Shown here in pieces: positions 1 to 7,662 of a stretch of DNA of 28,186 nucleotides (its first letter is position 1; every line of letters starts with the position of its first letter). Position numbers and translations under genes: made by a program. The notes under the pieces were generated by a model. The model ran no database searches. It was not told the DNA's origin and saw only the letters and a list, made by a program, of their open reading frames with translations. The stretch comes from Tissierellaceae bacterium (GTDB lineage: Bacteria > Bacillota > Clostridia > Tissierellales > Tissierellaceae), in assembly GCA_023229175.1 (NCBI GenBank), contig JALNZV010000024.1, positions 1 to 28,186 on the forward strand. Direction: 5' to 3'.

Positions 1-684
1 ATCCTGTGGCCTATGGGCATCGCTATTTACCATAAGCTTTACGTCCACATGGGATATCAGCCTAAGGCTTTCAGCGGACAATTGACTGTGTTTTGCACTT
101 ATTTCCAAAGCCACATTTTTTTTGCTTGCTTCCTTTGCCAATTCTACTATGTCTACCTTTGCCTTGGACCCTGGGTGGGTAATTAAGTATATTGGGTATT
201 TGCCTATAGCTTTTGTATAGGCCTTTGTCATTATCTCCTTTGACCTTTCGCTTCCAACTTTTAGAACTTTAGACAATGGGCTCATAATATATAGACCTAT
301 GCCATCCACAATAGACTTTGGCATCGCACCGTAGTGGTATCCCATCAGAAGAATATCAATATATTTTAATATCCTTTCATCTGCATCGATGGTTCCATCT
401 AAACCTATGAGGTTTGCTTCAATACCTAGGAGTATTCTCAGCCCTTTTGGTATAAATTCTTCATTTAGCCTATTAATCTCTTCCCTCATATTCGGTATTC
501 TATTAGCCCTTACGCCGTACAGATAATGTGAAGGCCCGTGCTCAGTTATAGCAATTTCTTTTAACCCCCTGCTTAGAGCCGCTTCTGCATTGTCCCTAAT
601 AGTTCCCGTGGCATGGTTGCCCTTTTTTCTATATCCACTGCTATATATGGTATGGGTGTGATAATCTCCTATGAGTTTTATCAT
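1..684 (-). CDS. PHP-domain metal-dependent phosphoesterase family protein (C-terminus cut by window edge)
   Basis: An open frame of 228 codons runs off the left edge. It starts ATGATAAAACTC directly after the murB stop codon, with GGAGAGG inside the murB end as ribosome site, so the two genes are translationally coupled. The N-terminus MIKLIGDYHTHT carries the first PHP metal motif (HTH, His9 and His11). Further PHP-type motifs follow: TEHG, GIEAN, MGYHYG, THPG and, near the edge, VNSDAH. PHP proteins are metal-dependent phosphoesterases acting on phosphate esters; the substrate of this one cannot be read from the sequence. In many Clostridia a PHP gene sits between murB and rapZ-yvcK-whiA, so those genes may lie just outside the window (inference). 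The last few metal ligands and the C-terminus are missing only because of the edge. Confidence 0.88.
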   Translation of the reverse strand, partial: MIKLIGDYHTHTIYSSGYRKKGNHATGTIRDNAEAALSRGLKEIAITEHGPSHYLYGVRANRIPNMREEINRLNEEFIPKGLRILLGIEANLIGLDGTIDADERILKYIDILLMGYHYGAMPKSIVDGIGLYIMSPLSKVLKVGSERSKEIMTKAYTKAIGKYPIYLITHPGSKAKVDIVELAKEASKKNVALEISAKHSQLSAESLRLISHVDVKLMVNSDAHRPQD

Positions 685-1596
685 CTAATCCTCTCCAATT
701 ATCTTTATCTCCGTTTCTAAAACTACATCGTACTTATCCTTGACTACTTTTTGGATTACAGAAATTAAATGAAGGACATCACTGCAGTTTGCATTGTCTT
801 TATTGATTACAAATCCACAGTGTTTATCAGACACCATGGCACCTCTATGTCTTAGTCCGCATAGTCCAGAGTCTTCAATTAACTTCCCAGCGAAATATCC
901 CTCAGGCCTCTTAAATGTACTTCCGCCACTGGGAAACTCTAGAGGCTGCTTGGATTTTCTTTTATGGGTTAATTCCTTAATTTTTTCATCTATGGTATTA
1001 TAGTCACCAGACTCTAAACTAAGCTCAATACTCAGTACAATAAGGCCTTCGTCTCCAACTCTACTATTTCTATACCTAAAGTTCATATCCTTTGTCTCAT
1101 AAGTCCTCACATTATTGTCATTGTCTAATACCCTTACATTGGCCACCACGTCCTTCATCTCCCCGCCATAGGCACCTGCATTCATGGTAATGGCTCCGCC
1201 AATTGTACCTGGTATTCCCGACGCAAATTCAAAATTCTGTAGACTGTGCTCCAAGACAGCATTGCTTACTTCTGAAAGCAAAGCCCCTGCCTCACAGAAA
1301 ACAGTTGTATTCTCAATTTTTATGGCATTAAAGCCCTCTCCTATTTTGATTACAATACCTCGTATTCCGCCGTCTTTTACCAAGAGGTTGCTTCCATTGC
1401 CCATTATCATAAATTCTACTTGATTTTCCCTGCAAAACTTTACGGATTTTATAAGTTCTTCCTCAGTCGTCGGTATTATGACAATATCTGCAGGTCCACC
1501 TATTTTAAAAGTAGTATGATTTTTCATCGGTTCATTATATAGTATTTTACCTAAATTCATATTCTCGATTTTGTTTCGAATTTCTTCCATATTCAA
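685..1596 (-). CDS. murB: UDP-N-acetylenolpyruvoylglucosamine reductase (MurB)
   Basis: MurB is the cytoplasmic FAD enzyme that reduces UDP-GlcNAc-enolpyruvate to UDP-MurNAc with NADPH in peptidoglycan precursor synthesis. The 303 residues match the usual length of the short Firmicute type. Visible motifs are the FAD-binding GNGSNLLV and GIPGTIGGAITMNAGAYGGE, the YRNSR segment, the SGGSTFKRP loop with the catalytic serine, and the C-terminal LETEIKIIGE with the conserved glutamate. The frame opens with TTG (1594-1596), 9 nt after GGAGGGG; an in-frame ATG lies two codons later (1588-1590) at a longer spacing of 15 nt, so TTG is preferred though not certain. It is followed without a gap by the PHP gene. 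A terminator separates it from the PFOR unit. Confidence 0.96.
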   Translation of the reverse strand: MNMEEIRNKIENMNLGKILYNEPMKNHTTFKIGGPADIVIIPTTEEELIKSVKFCRENQVEFMIMGNGSNLLVKDGGIRGIVIKIGEGFNAIKIENTTVFCEAGALLSEVSNAVLEHSLQNFEFASGIPGTIGGAITMNAGAYGGEMKDVVANVRVLDNDNNVRTYETKDMNFRYRNSRVGDEGLIVLSIELSLESGDYNTIDEKIKELTHKRKSKQPLEFPSGGSTFKRPEGYFAGKLIEDSGLCGLRHRGAMVSDKHCGFVINKDNANCSDVLHLISVIQKVVKDKYDVVLETEIKIIGED

Positions 1597-1629
1597 CTAC
1601 TATCACCCCTCCATATTATCGCTCTTATT

Positions 1630-1635
1630 ATTGTA
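1630..1635 (-). promoter_or_regulatory. Possible extended -10 element for murB
   Basis: On the minus strand the sequence TGATACAAT (TGn plus TACAAT) lies about 35 nt upstream of the murB start. No convincing -35 hexamer lies 16-18 nt upstream of it, so this rests on the extended -10 alone. A terminator hairpin lies just upstream, so murB needs its own promoter in this gap. Confidence 0.35.
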
Positions 1636-1676
1636 TCAAATATAAAGGCAATTTACTAATAAATTTTCTTTCCAAT

Positions 1677-1709
1677 TTAAAAGGTTATGGCTTAGCCATA
1701 ACCTTTTAA
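1677..1709 (-). terminator. Intrinsic terminator downstream of PFOR
   Basis: A 15-bp perfect inverted repeat with arms 1677-1691 and 1695-1709 (core AAAAGGTTATGGC / GCCATAACCTTTT) has a 3-nt loop and lies 5 nt past the PFOR stop codon. On the minus strand the 3' arm ends in CCTTTTAAATT, a short U-rich tract. It separates the PFOR unit from murB. Confidence 0.8.
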
Positions 1710-1714
1710 TAGTA

Positions 1715-4700
1715 TTATTCTGACAGTCTCTTATATTGTTCGTATCTTGCATTAGCATCCCTTTCTGCTGCCGCAAACAACTCGTCTGCCAGCTCTGGGA
1801 ATGTCAACCTTAAGGATGTATACCTGACCTCAGAGTTTATGAAGTCCATAAATGGCAATTTAGGTTCCTTCGAATCCAATACAAATGGATTCTTTCCTTC
1901 ATCCTTAAGTCTTGGGTCATATCTAAATAGGTGCCAGTATCCTGTGTCTACGGCTTTCTTTTCCTGAGCTATGGTTGAGCCCATTCCAGTTCTAATGCCG
2001 TGGTTGATACATGGTGAATATGCTATGACAATTGATGGTCCGTCGTAGGATTCCGCTTCCTTAAGAGCCCTGACTAAGTGGTTCATATTGGCTCCCAAGG
2101 CCACTTGTGCTACGTATACGTACCCGTATGATGTCATCATTAGACCTAGGTTTTTCTTTGTTACCTTTTTACCTGAGGCGGCAAATTTTGCTACAGCTGC
2201 TGTAGGAGTCGCCTTAGATGATTGACCTCCAGTATTTGAATACACTTCAGTATCCATTACCAAAATATTTACATCAGAACCTGAGGCTAGAACGTGATCT
2301 AAACCACCAAATCCAATGTCATAAGCCCAACCGTCTCCACCGAATATCCACATGGATCTCTTAATTAGATAGTCTTTTAATTCATCTATTTCAGCCAGTA
2401 TTTCTTTTCCTCTTTGGCTATCTACATCTTTATTTAACCTTGGCAATATCATTCCCGTTGCTGCCTTTGAGGCCCTTGCGTCTTTTTTGCCTGCTATCCA
2501 TTGACCAAAGTAATTGTTTAATTCTTCATCTGCATTAAGTTCTATAAACTCATTCATCAATACTTCTAACTTATCTCTCATTTGCTCAACAGCAACTGCC
2601 ATGCCATATCCATACTCTGCATTGTCTTCAAACAGGGAGTTTGCCCATGATGGCCCTTTGCCCTCTTGATTTGAACAATATGGCATCGACGGTGCTGAAG
2701 CTCCGTAAATTGATGAGCAACCAGTTGCGTTGGCAATCATCATTCTATCGCCAAATAGCTGAGTTACTAATTTGATATATGGAGTCTCTCCACAACCTGC
2801 ACATGCTCCAGAGAATTGGAATAGAGGCTCTTTGAATTGTGAACCCTTTACACTAAATTCATTAACTAAATCGTCTTTCACCTTAACAGATTTTCCATAA
2901 TCCCAATTCTTTGATTCTACTTCTAGTTCTTGTTCAAATGGAACCATAACTAAGGCTTTTTCTTTAGATGGACAGACATCGGCACAGTTGCCACATCCTG
3001 TACAGTCTAAAGGTGATATCTGAATTCTATATTCTAAGCCTTCAAGTCCCTTTCCTATGGCTTTAATGGTATCGAAGCCTTCAGGGGCATTTGCTTTTTC
3101 TTCTTCATTTACTAGCACAGGCACTATGGTCGCATGGGGACATACGAATGCACATTGATTACATTGGATACAGTTTTCAGCAATCCAATGAGGAACTTCA
3201 ACGGCAATACCCCTTTTTTCGTATGCAGATGTGCCGTGTGGGAATGATCCGTCTTCCCTGCCGACAAATGTACTTACTGGTAAGTCGTCTCCTTCTTGTC
3301 TGTTCATAGGATCCAACACATTCTTTATGAAATCAGGTACATCTTTTTTATTTTCATCTGCCTCTTCCTCAGCATTTATCCAAGAAGCAGGTACATCTAC
3401 TTTAACCAATGCATCTATTCCCTTTTCCACAGCTTGGTAATTCATTTGTACAATTTCTTCACCCTTTGTACCGTAGTCGGCCACTATGGATTTCTTCAGG
3501 TGATTTATAGCCTCTTCTAAAGGCAATACTTCTGATAATTTAAAGAATGCCGACTGCATTATCATGTTAATCCTTCCGCCTAGACCAATATCTACAGCCA
3601 TTCTAGTGGCATCTATGGTGTAGAAATTAATTTGGTTTTCAGCGATATACTTCTTCATTGGAGCAGGTAGATTCTTTTCTAGCTCTTCCCTGTCCCATAT
3701 ACAGTTCAATAGGAATGTACCACCTTTTTTCAATCCCTTGAGCAAATCATATTGATATACATAGGATTGCTTAGAACAAGATACAAAATCAGCATCTGAA
3801 ATCAAATAAGTAGATTTAATTGGTTCATGGCCAAATCTCAAGTGGGATATTGTTACTCCCCCTGATTTTTTACTGTCATAAGCAAAATATCCTTGAGCAT
3901 ACATATCTGTATCGTCGCCTATAATTTTAATGGCTGATTTATTAGCTCCAACTGTACCGTCTGAACCAAATCCCCAGAATTTACACTTAATTGTCCCTTC
4001 TGGTTCGGTCTTTATGGTCTCTTTTATATCCAATGATAGGTGGGTAACGTCGTCAACGATGCCTATGGTAAATCTATCTTTAGGTGTGTCCAGTTTCAAG
4101 TTTTCAAATACGGCAAATATTTGTGAAGGAGTAGTATCCTTGGAGCCTAGTCCGTATCTTCCGCCTACTATAACTGGTCTTATATCTGAGTCATAGAATA
4201 TATTCTTTATATCTAGGTGCAGAGGTTCCGCTATGGCGCCTTTTTCCTTAGTTCTGTCTAATACGGCTACTTTCTTTACAGTCCTTGGCAATACTTCAAA
4301 GAAGTGCTCAGCGGAGAAAGGTCTATATAGATGTACTTTCATTACACCTACTTTTTCGCCCTTAGCCATTAAGTAATCCACAGTTTCTTCTATGGTCTCT
4401 GTAACTGAACCCATGGCAACAATAATATGTTCAGCCTCTGGGTGTCCATAGTAGTTAAATGGTCTATAGTCTCTCCCAGTTATTTTGTTAATTTTGTTCA
4501 TATAATCCACGGCAATACCTACAATTTTGTCATAGAATGGATTAGCTGCTTCAGCAGCTTGGAAATAAATATCTGGGTTTTGTGCAGTACCCTTTGTATA
4601 TGGCCTTTCTGGATTTAAGGCCTTTAGCCTAAATTCATTTAAAGCATCCTGGTCAATAAGCCCTGCCAAATCTTCGTAATCCAGCACTTCAACTTTCTGT

Positions 4701-5239
4701 ATTTCGTGACTAGTCCTAAAACCGTCAAAGAAATGTAAAAATGGCACTCTTCCCTTAATTGCAGATAGGTGTGCAACTCCTGCTAAGTCCATGGCCTCCT
4801 GAACTGAACCCGATGCCAATATAGCAAATCCTGTTTGCCTTGTAGCCATGACGTCTTGATGATCTCCGAAAATGCTTAGAGCGTGTCCAGCAATTGCCCT
4901 AGCTGTTACATGAAATACGGCGGGAAGTAATTCTCCTGCCATTTTATACATATTTGGAACCATAAGTAATAAACCTTGGGAAGCTGTAAAAGTAGTAGTC
5001 AATGCACCTGCAGATAAAGAACCGTGGACTGCTCCAGCTGCCCCTGCTTCTGATTGCATCTCAGTAACTAGTACCTCTTGCCCAAATATATTTTTTCTGC
5101 CGTTAGCAGACCACTCATCTACTAACTCTGCCATTGTTGAAGATGGTGTAATAGGATAAATTGCAGCGACGTCAGTAAATGCATACGCCACATGGGCTGC
5201 AGCTGTATTCCCATCCATGGTCTTCATTACCTTACCCAT
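1715..5239 (-). CDS. nifJ: Pyruvate:ferredoxin (flavodoxin) oxidoreductase, single-chain homodimeric type
   Basis: The enzyme cleaves pyruvate with CoA to acetyl-CoA and CO2, passing electrons to ferredoxin; it is the central pyruvate enzyme of anaerobes and acts in the cytoplasm. The fused domains are all present: pyruvate/TPP pyrimidine domain (YPITPSSTMAE near residue 28), transketolase-C-like domain, gamma domain, a ferredoxin-like insert with two cysteine sets (C690/693/696/700 and C746/749/752/756), and the TPP-binding domain with GDGWAYD (968-974) and YSNTGGQSS. The cysteines of the TPP-proximal cluster, C813, C816, C841 and C1077, correspond closely to those known in the Desulfovibrio africanus enzyme. 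At 1174 residues it lacks the roughly 60-residue C-terminal extension of that enzyme. The ATG follows GGAGGG at good spacing. It is a single-gene unit with a strong promoter and its own terminator. The symbol por is also used. Confidence 0.97.
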   Translation of the reverse strand: MGKVMKTMDGNTAAAHVAYAFTDVAAIYPITPSSTMAELVDEWSANGRKNIFGQEVLVTEMQSEAGAAGAVHGSLSAGALTTTFTASQGLLLMVPNMYKMAGELLPAVFHVTARAIAGHALSIFGDHQDVMATRQTGFAILASGSVQEAMDLAGVAHLSAIKGRVPFLHFFDGFRTSHEIQKVEVLDYEDLAGLIDQDALNEFRLKALNPERPYTKGTAQNPDIYFQAAEAANPFYDKIVGIAVDYMNKINKITGRDYRPFNYYGHPEAEHIIVAMGSVTETIEETVDYLMAKGEKVGVMKVHLYRPFSAEHFFEVLPRTVKKVAVLDRTKEKGAIAEPLHLDIKNIFYDSDIRPVIVGGRYGLGSKDTTPSQIFAVFENLKLDTPKDRFTIGIVDDVTHLSLDIKETIKTEPEGTIKCKFWGFGSDGTVGANKSAIKIIGDDTDMYAQGYFAYDSKKSGGVTISHLRFGHEPIKSTYLISDADFVSCSKQSYVYQYDLLKGLKKGGTFLLNCIWDREELEKNLPAPMKKYIAENQINFYTIDATRMAVDIGLGGRINMIMQSAFFKLSEVLPLEEAINHLKKSIVADYGTKGEEIVQMNYQAVEKGIDALVKVDVPASWINAEEEADENKKDVPDFIKNVLDPMNRQEGDDLPVSTFVGREDGSFPHGTSAYEKRGIAVEVPHWIAENCIQCNQCAFVCPHATIVPVLVNEEEKANAPEGFDTIKAIGKGLEGLEYRIQISPLDCTGCGNCADVCPSKEKALVMVPFEQELEVESKNWDYGKSVKVKDDLVNEFSVKGSQFKEPLFQFSGACAGCGETPYIKLVTQLFGDRMMIANATGCSSIYGASAPSMPYCSNQEGKGPSWANSLFEDNAEYGYGMAVAVEQMRDKLEVLMNEFIELNADEELNNYFGQWIAGKKDARASKAATGMILPRLNKDVDSQRGKEILAEIDELKDYLIKRSMWIFGGDGWAYDIGFGGLDHVLASGSDVNILVMDTEVYSNTGGQSSKATPTAAVAKFAASGKKVTKKNLGLMMTSYGYVYVAQVALGANMNHLVRALKEAESYDGPSIVIAYSPCINHGIRTGMGSTIAQEKKAVDTGYWHLFRYDPRLKDEGKNPFVLDSKEPKLPFMDFINSEVRYTSLRLTFPELADELFAAAERDANARYEQYKRLSE

Positions 5240-5301
5240 AAAAAACCCTCCTTATATTATTATTGTTTGTAGAAAATATCACATTTTACAAACTAAAACC
5301 T

Positions 5302-5345
5302 ATGAAATTTCATGTACTACCTTATTTAAGTATATGAAATTTAAT
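5302..5345. repeat. Paired palindromic sites around the PFOR promoter (candidate operator)
   Basis: A perfect 12-nt palindrome ATGAAATTTCAT lies at 5302-5313, just downstream of the predicted transcription start. An 11/12 copy, ATGAAATTTAAT, lies at 5334-5345 in the promoter spacer and overlaps the edge of the -10. The centres are 32 bp apart, about three helical turns, which suits cooperative binding by a repressor. No regulator is identified. Confidence 0.45.
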
Positions 5346-5357
5346 GGTAAAAGTCAA
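5329..5357 (-). promoter_or_regulatory. Sigma-A-type promoter of the PFOR gene
   Basis: On the minus strand TTGACT (5352-5357), a 17-nt spacer and TATACT (5329-5334) form a near-consensus promoter. Predicted transcription start is near 5322, giving a leader of about 80 nt before the PFOR ATG at 5239. Confidence 0.8.
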
Positions 5358-5440
5358 ACTATATAGTCAATAAAGTGGCAAATATTATGCTTGTAATTTA
5401 TCAATATTTTCATTGTATTTTTATATTTATATTTTTTGTT

Positions 5441-5632
5441 TTAGGTTGCTTCCCTTGGAATAATTGCAGCAGCTATGATGTACGCTATGAGCCCTGGAAA
5501 GCCCCCTGTGGGTATGGACAACAAAACCCAAGCTAACCTGATTAAGGTAGAATCTATACCTAAATATTCACCTATGCCTCCGCATACCCCTGATATCTTT
5601 TTATCAGTATCAGATAAAAACAATCTTTTCAT
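5441..5632 (-). CDS. PspC-domain small membrane protein
   Basis: This 63-residue protein is a stand-alone PspC domain: the N-terminal KRLFLSDTDKKISGVCGGIGEYLGID segment is the family hallmark, followed by a hydrophobic segment (about residues 30-58) that forms one or two short membrane passes. In proteobacteria PspC belongs to the phage-shock envelope-stress response; small PspC proteins are common in Firmicutes, where their role is mostly unknown. Its ATG shares one base with the uvrC stop codon (TAATG), and GGGGG in the uvrC end serves as ribosome site, so it is translationally coupled to uvrC. No psp partner gene is present in the window and no clear terminator follows. Confidence 0.88.
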   Translation of the reverse strand: MKRLFLSDTDKKISGVCGGIGEYLGIDSTLIRLAWVLLSIPTGGFPGLIAYIIAAAIIPREAT

Positions 5633-7506
5633 TATTCTTCCCCCTTTTCATTGTTAAAATATTCATACAATTTTTCTGCCACTGAGCGATTCATTGTCTT
5701 GACACTGGCTAACTCTTCTACTGTGGCACTTTTTATTCCATCTATACTTTGGAAATGTTTTAGTAACTCCATCTTTCTTCTTTTGCCAATACCCTTAATA
5801 TTGTCTAATTCAGACTTAAACATAGTCTTCGTCCTTAAGGACCTATGGTAGGATATAGCAAAACGATGGGCTTCCTCTTGTATTCTGTAAATCATTCTAA
5901 AACCTAAAGAGTCTCCATCCAACCTAATTTCCTCGTTATTGTATATTATTCCCCTGGTTTTGTGATAATCGTCTTTTACAAGCCCACATACGGGAATATC
6001 TATTTTTAAATCGTATAGAATTCTCAAAGCGACATTTACTTGGCCTTTTCCGCCATCTACCATTACAAGATCGGGAAAATTTGAAAAACCTTTTACTTCA
6101 ATTTTATTTTCCTTCATATATTTCTTTTCCTCAATCCCTCGGACAAACCTTCTGTAAAGGACCTCCTCCATACTGCCATAGTCGTCTGGCGTGGTTCTGG
6201 TTTTGATTTTAAACCTTCGATAATCTGACTTTTTAGCCTCTCCTCTTTCAAATACTACCATGGAACCAACAGGTTCTATTCCACTGATATTGGATATATC
6301 ATAGGCTTCTATCCTATTTAGCCCCCTGTTTATTCCCATTATTTCCTGCAGCTCTTCCAAAGCCTTTTTGTTTTCTCTAGCTTTCTTTAAAAATCTATCC
6401 CCATATTGATTTATCATATCTAAGGCATTTTTTCTTACCATTTCCACTAGGGCTAATTTCTCTCCCCGCTTTGGAACCACAATATTTACTTTTGTCCCCC
6501 TAGTATAACTTAACCACTTAGAAAGGGATTCTACATCTTCCATTTCTTCTTCTATTATTATTTCCTTAGGTATATAGGCAGCTCCAATGTAAAACTGCTT
6601 TACGAAGGATGACAGGATTATTCCCCTATCTTCATTGTAGTCGTCCTCTAAGAAAAAGTGTTCCCTACCTAGAATCTTACCATTTCTAATGAAGAATATT
6701 TGAACGCAAACCTCCTCGATTCCCTTTGCCATGGCTATTATATCTTGGTCAATTAAGTGAGTTGTAGATACTACTTTTTGTTCTTCTAATAATAATTTTA
6801 AAGAGTTCAGCTGGTCTCTAAATTTGGCTGCCATTTCAAAGTCCATCGTTTCAGATGCCTCTTTCATTTTATTCTCCACAATATTCATTAATTTATTACC
6901 TCTACCAGACAGAAATTGGAGTATTTCGTCAATCATTTCAAGGTATTTCCCTTCATCTACATTGCCTTGACATGGACCTAAACACCTGCCAATGTAGTAG
7001 TTTAGGCAGGGCCTTGTCTTTCCAATATCTTTTTCCAAATTTTTGTTACATGTCCTTATGGGATAGATAGTTCTGATGACCTCCAGAGCGTCATTTACTG
7101 CATATACACTGGGATATGGTCCAAAATACTTTGCACCATCCTTGAGCATTTGCCTGGTTTTTAGAACTCTTGGATACTTTTCATTGGTAGTTACCTTAAT
7201 ATAAGGATATTGTTTATCATCCCTCAATAGAATATTATATCTAGGTTTATGTTTTTTTATTAAATTTGCTTCAAGTATCAATGCTTCAACTTCATTATTG
7301 ACTATGATATATTCAAATTCGGAAATGTTTTTAACCATAGCGTTTACTTTTGGAGGGTTATTTCTACTAGACTGAAAATATTGCCTTACTCTTTTTTTAA
7401 GTGAAATAGATTTTCCAACGTAAATTATCTCCTCTGTTTTATCTTTCATTATATAAACACCTGGTTTATCAGGCAGCCTTTTTAACTCTTCTTGAATATC
7501 AAACAT
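5632..7506 (-). CDS. uvrC: Excinuclease ABC subunit C (UvrC)
   Basis: UvrC makes the dual incisions on either side of a DNA lesion after loading by UvrA-UvrB in nucleotide excision repair. The 624 residues have the full set of domains: an N-terminal GIY-YIG nuclease (GVY at 16-18, YVGKS at 29-33), a Cys-rich region with CNKN...CLNYYIGRCLGPC, a UVR motif that binds UvrB (about 210-240), an RNase H-like nuclease domain (DISNISG, VMVDGGKGQVN with acidic residues, and ISYHRSLR), and a C-terminal helix-hairpin-helix pair (IKGIGKRRKMELLKHF). The ATG follows AAAGGGTGATAAG. It overlaps the downstream pspC by one base. No uvrA or uvrB lies in the window. Confidence 0.97.
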   Translation of the reverse strand: MFDIQEELKRLPDKPGVYIMKDKTEEIIYVGKSISLKKRVRQYFQSSRNNPPKVNAMVKNISEFEYIIVNNEVEALILEANLIKKHKPRYNILLRDDKQYPYIKVTTNEKYPRVLKTRQMLKDGAKYFGPYPSVYAVNDALEVIRTIYPIRTCNKNLEKDIGKTRPCLNYYIGRCLGPCQGNVDEGKYLEMIDEILQFLSGRGNKLMNIVENKMKEASETMDFEMAAKFRDQLNSLKLLLEEQKVVSTTHLIDQDIIAMAKGIEEVCVQIFFIRNGKILGREHFFLEDDYNEDRGIILSSFVKQFYIGAAYIPKEIIIEEEMEDVESLSKWLSYTRGTKVNIVVPKRGEKLALVEMVRKNALDMINQYGDRFLKKARENKKALEELQEIMGINRGLNRIEAYDISNISGIEPVGSMVVFERGEAKKSDYRRFKIKTRTTPDDYGSMEEVLYRRFVRGIEEKKYMKENKIEVKGFSNFPDLVMVDGGKGQVNVALRILYDLKIDIPVCGLVKDDYHKTRGIIYNNEEIRLDGDSLGFRMIYRIQEEAHRFAISYHRSLRTKTMFKSELDNIKGIGKRRKMELLKHFQSIDGIKSATVEELASVKTMNRSVAEKLYEYFNNEKGEE

Positions 7507-7585
7507 CTTATCACCCTTTTAATTTCATATGAAACGAAAACCTTAGATTTTACGATTTAGTTGATTTCCTTTTCTCCTACACTAT

Positions 7586-7591
7586 ATTATA
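7586..7591 (-). promoter_or_regulatory. Possible -10 element for uvrC
   Basis: TATAAT on the minus strand lies about 80 nt upstream of the uvrC ATG, between the pepP terminator and uvrC. The -35 region is not recognisable at 16-18 nt spacing. A perfect palindrome TTTCATATGAAA (7523-7534) lies in the presumed leader. Confidence 0.35.
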
Positions 7592-7618
7592 TCAAATAAA
7601 CGGATTTAAGTATGTAAA

Positions 7619-7646
7619 AATGCCAAGGAAGTTCTTCCCTGGCATT
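7619..7646 (-). terminator. Intrinsic terminator downstream of the Xaa-Pro aminopeptidase gene
   Basis: On the minus strand AATGCCAGGGAA / TTCCTTGGCATT form a 12-bp stem (one G-U pair) around a GAAC loop, followed by a run of T residues (the a-tract at 7616-7620 on plus). It lies 17 nt past the pepP stop codon. Confidence 0.88.
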
Positions 7647-7662
7647 CTAAATTTATATATTT

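Noticed and set aside
5360..5440. Terminator for pspC or a small RNA in the spacer before PFOR
   Set aside because: Only 4-bp stems such as CAAT/ATTG are present in a very AT-rich stretch; no hairpin or promoter pair is convincing.
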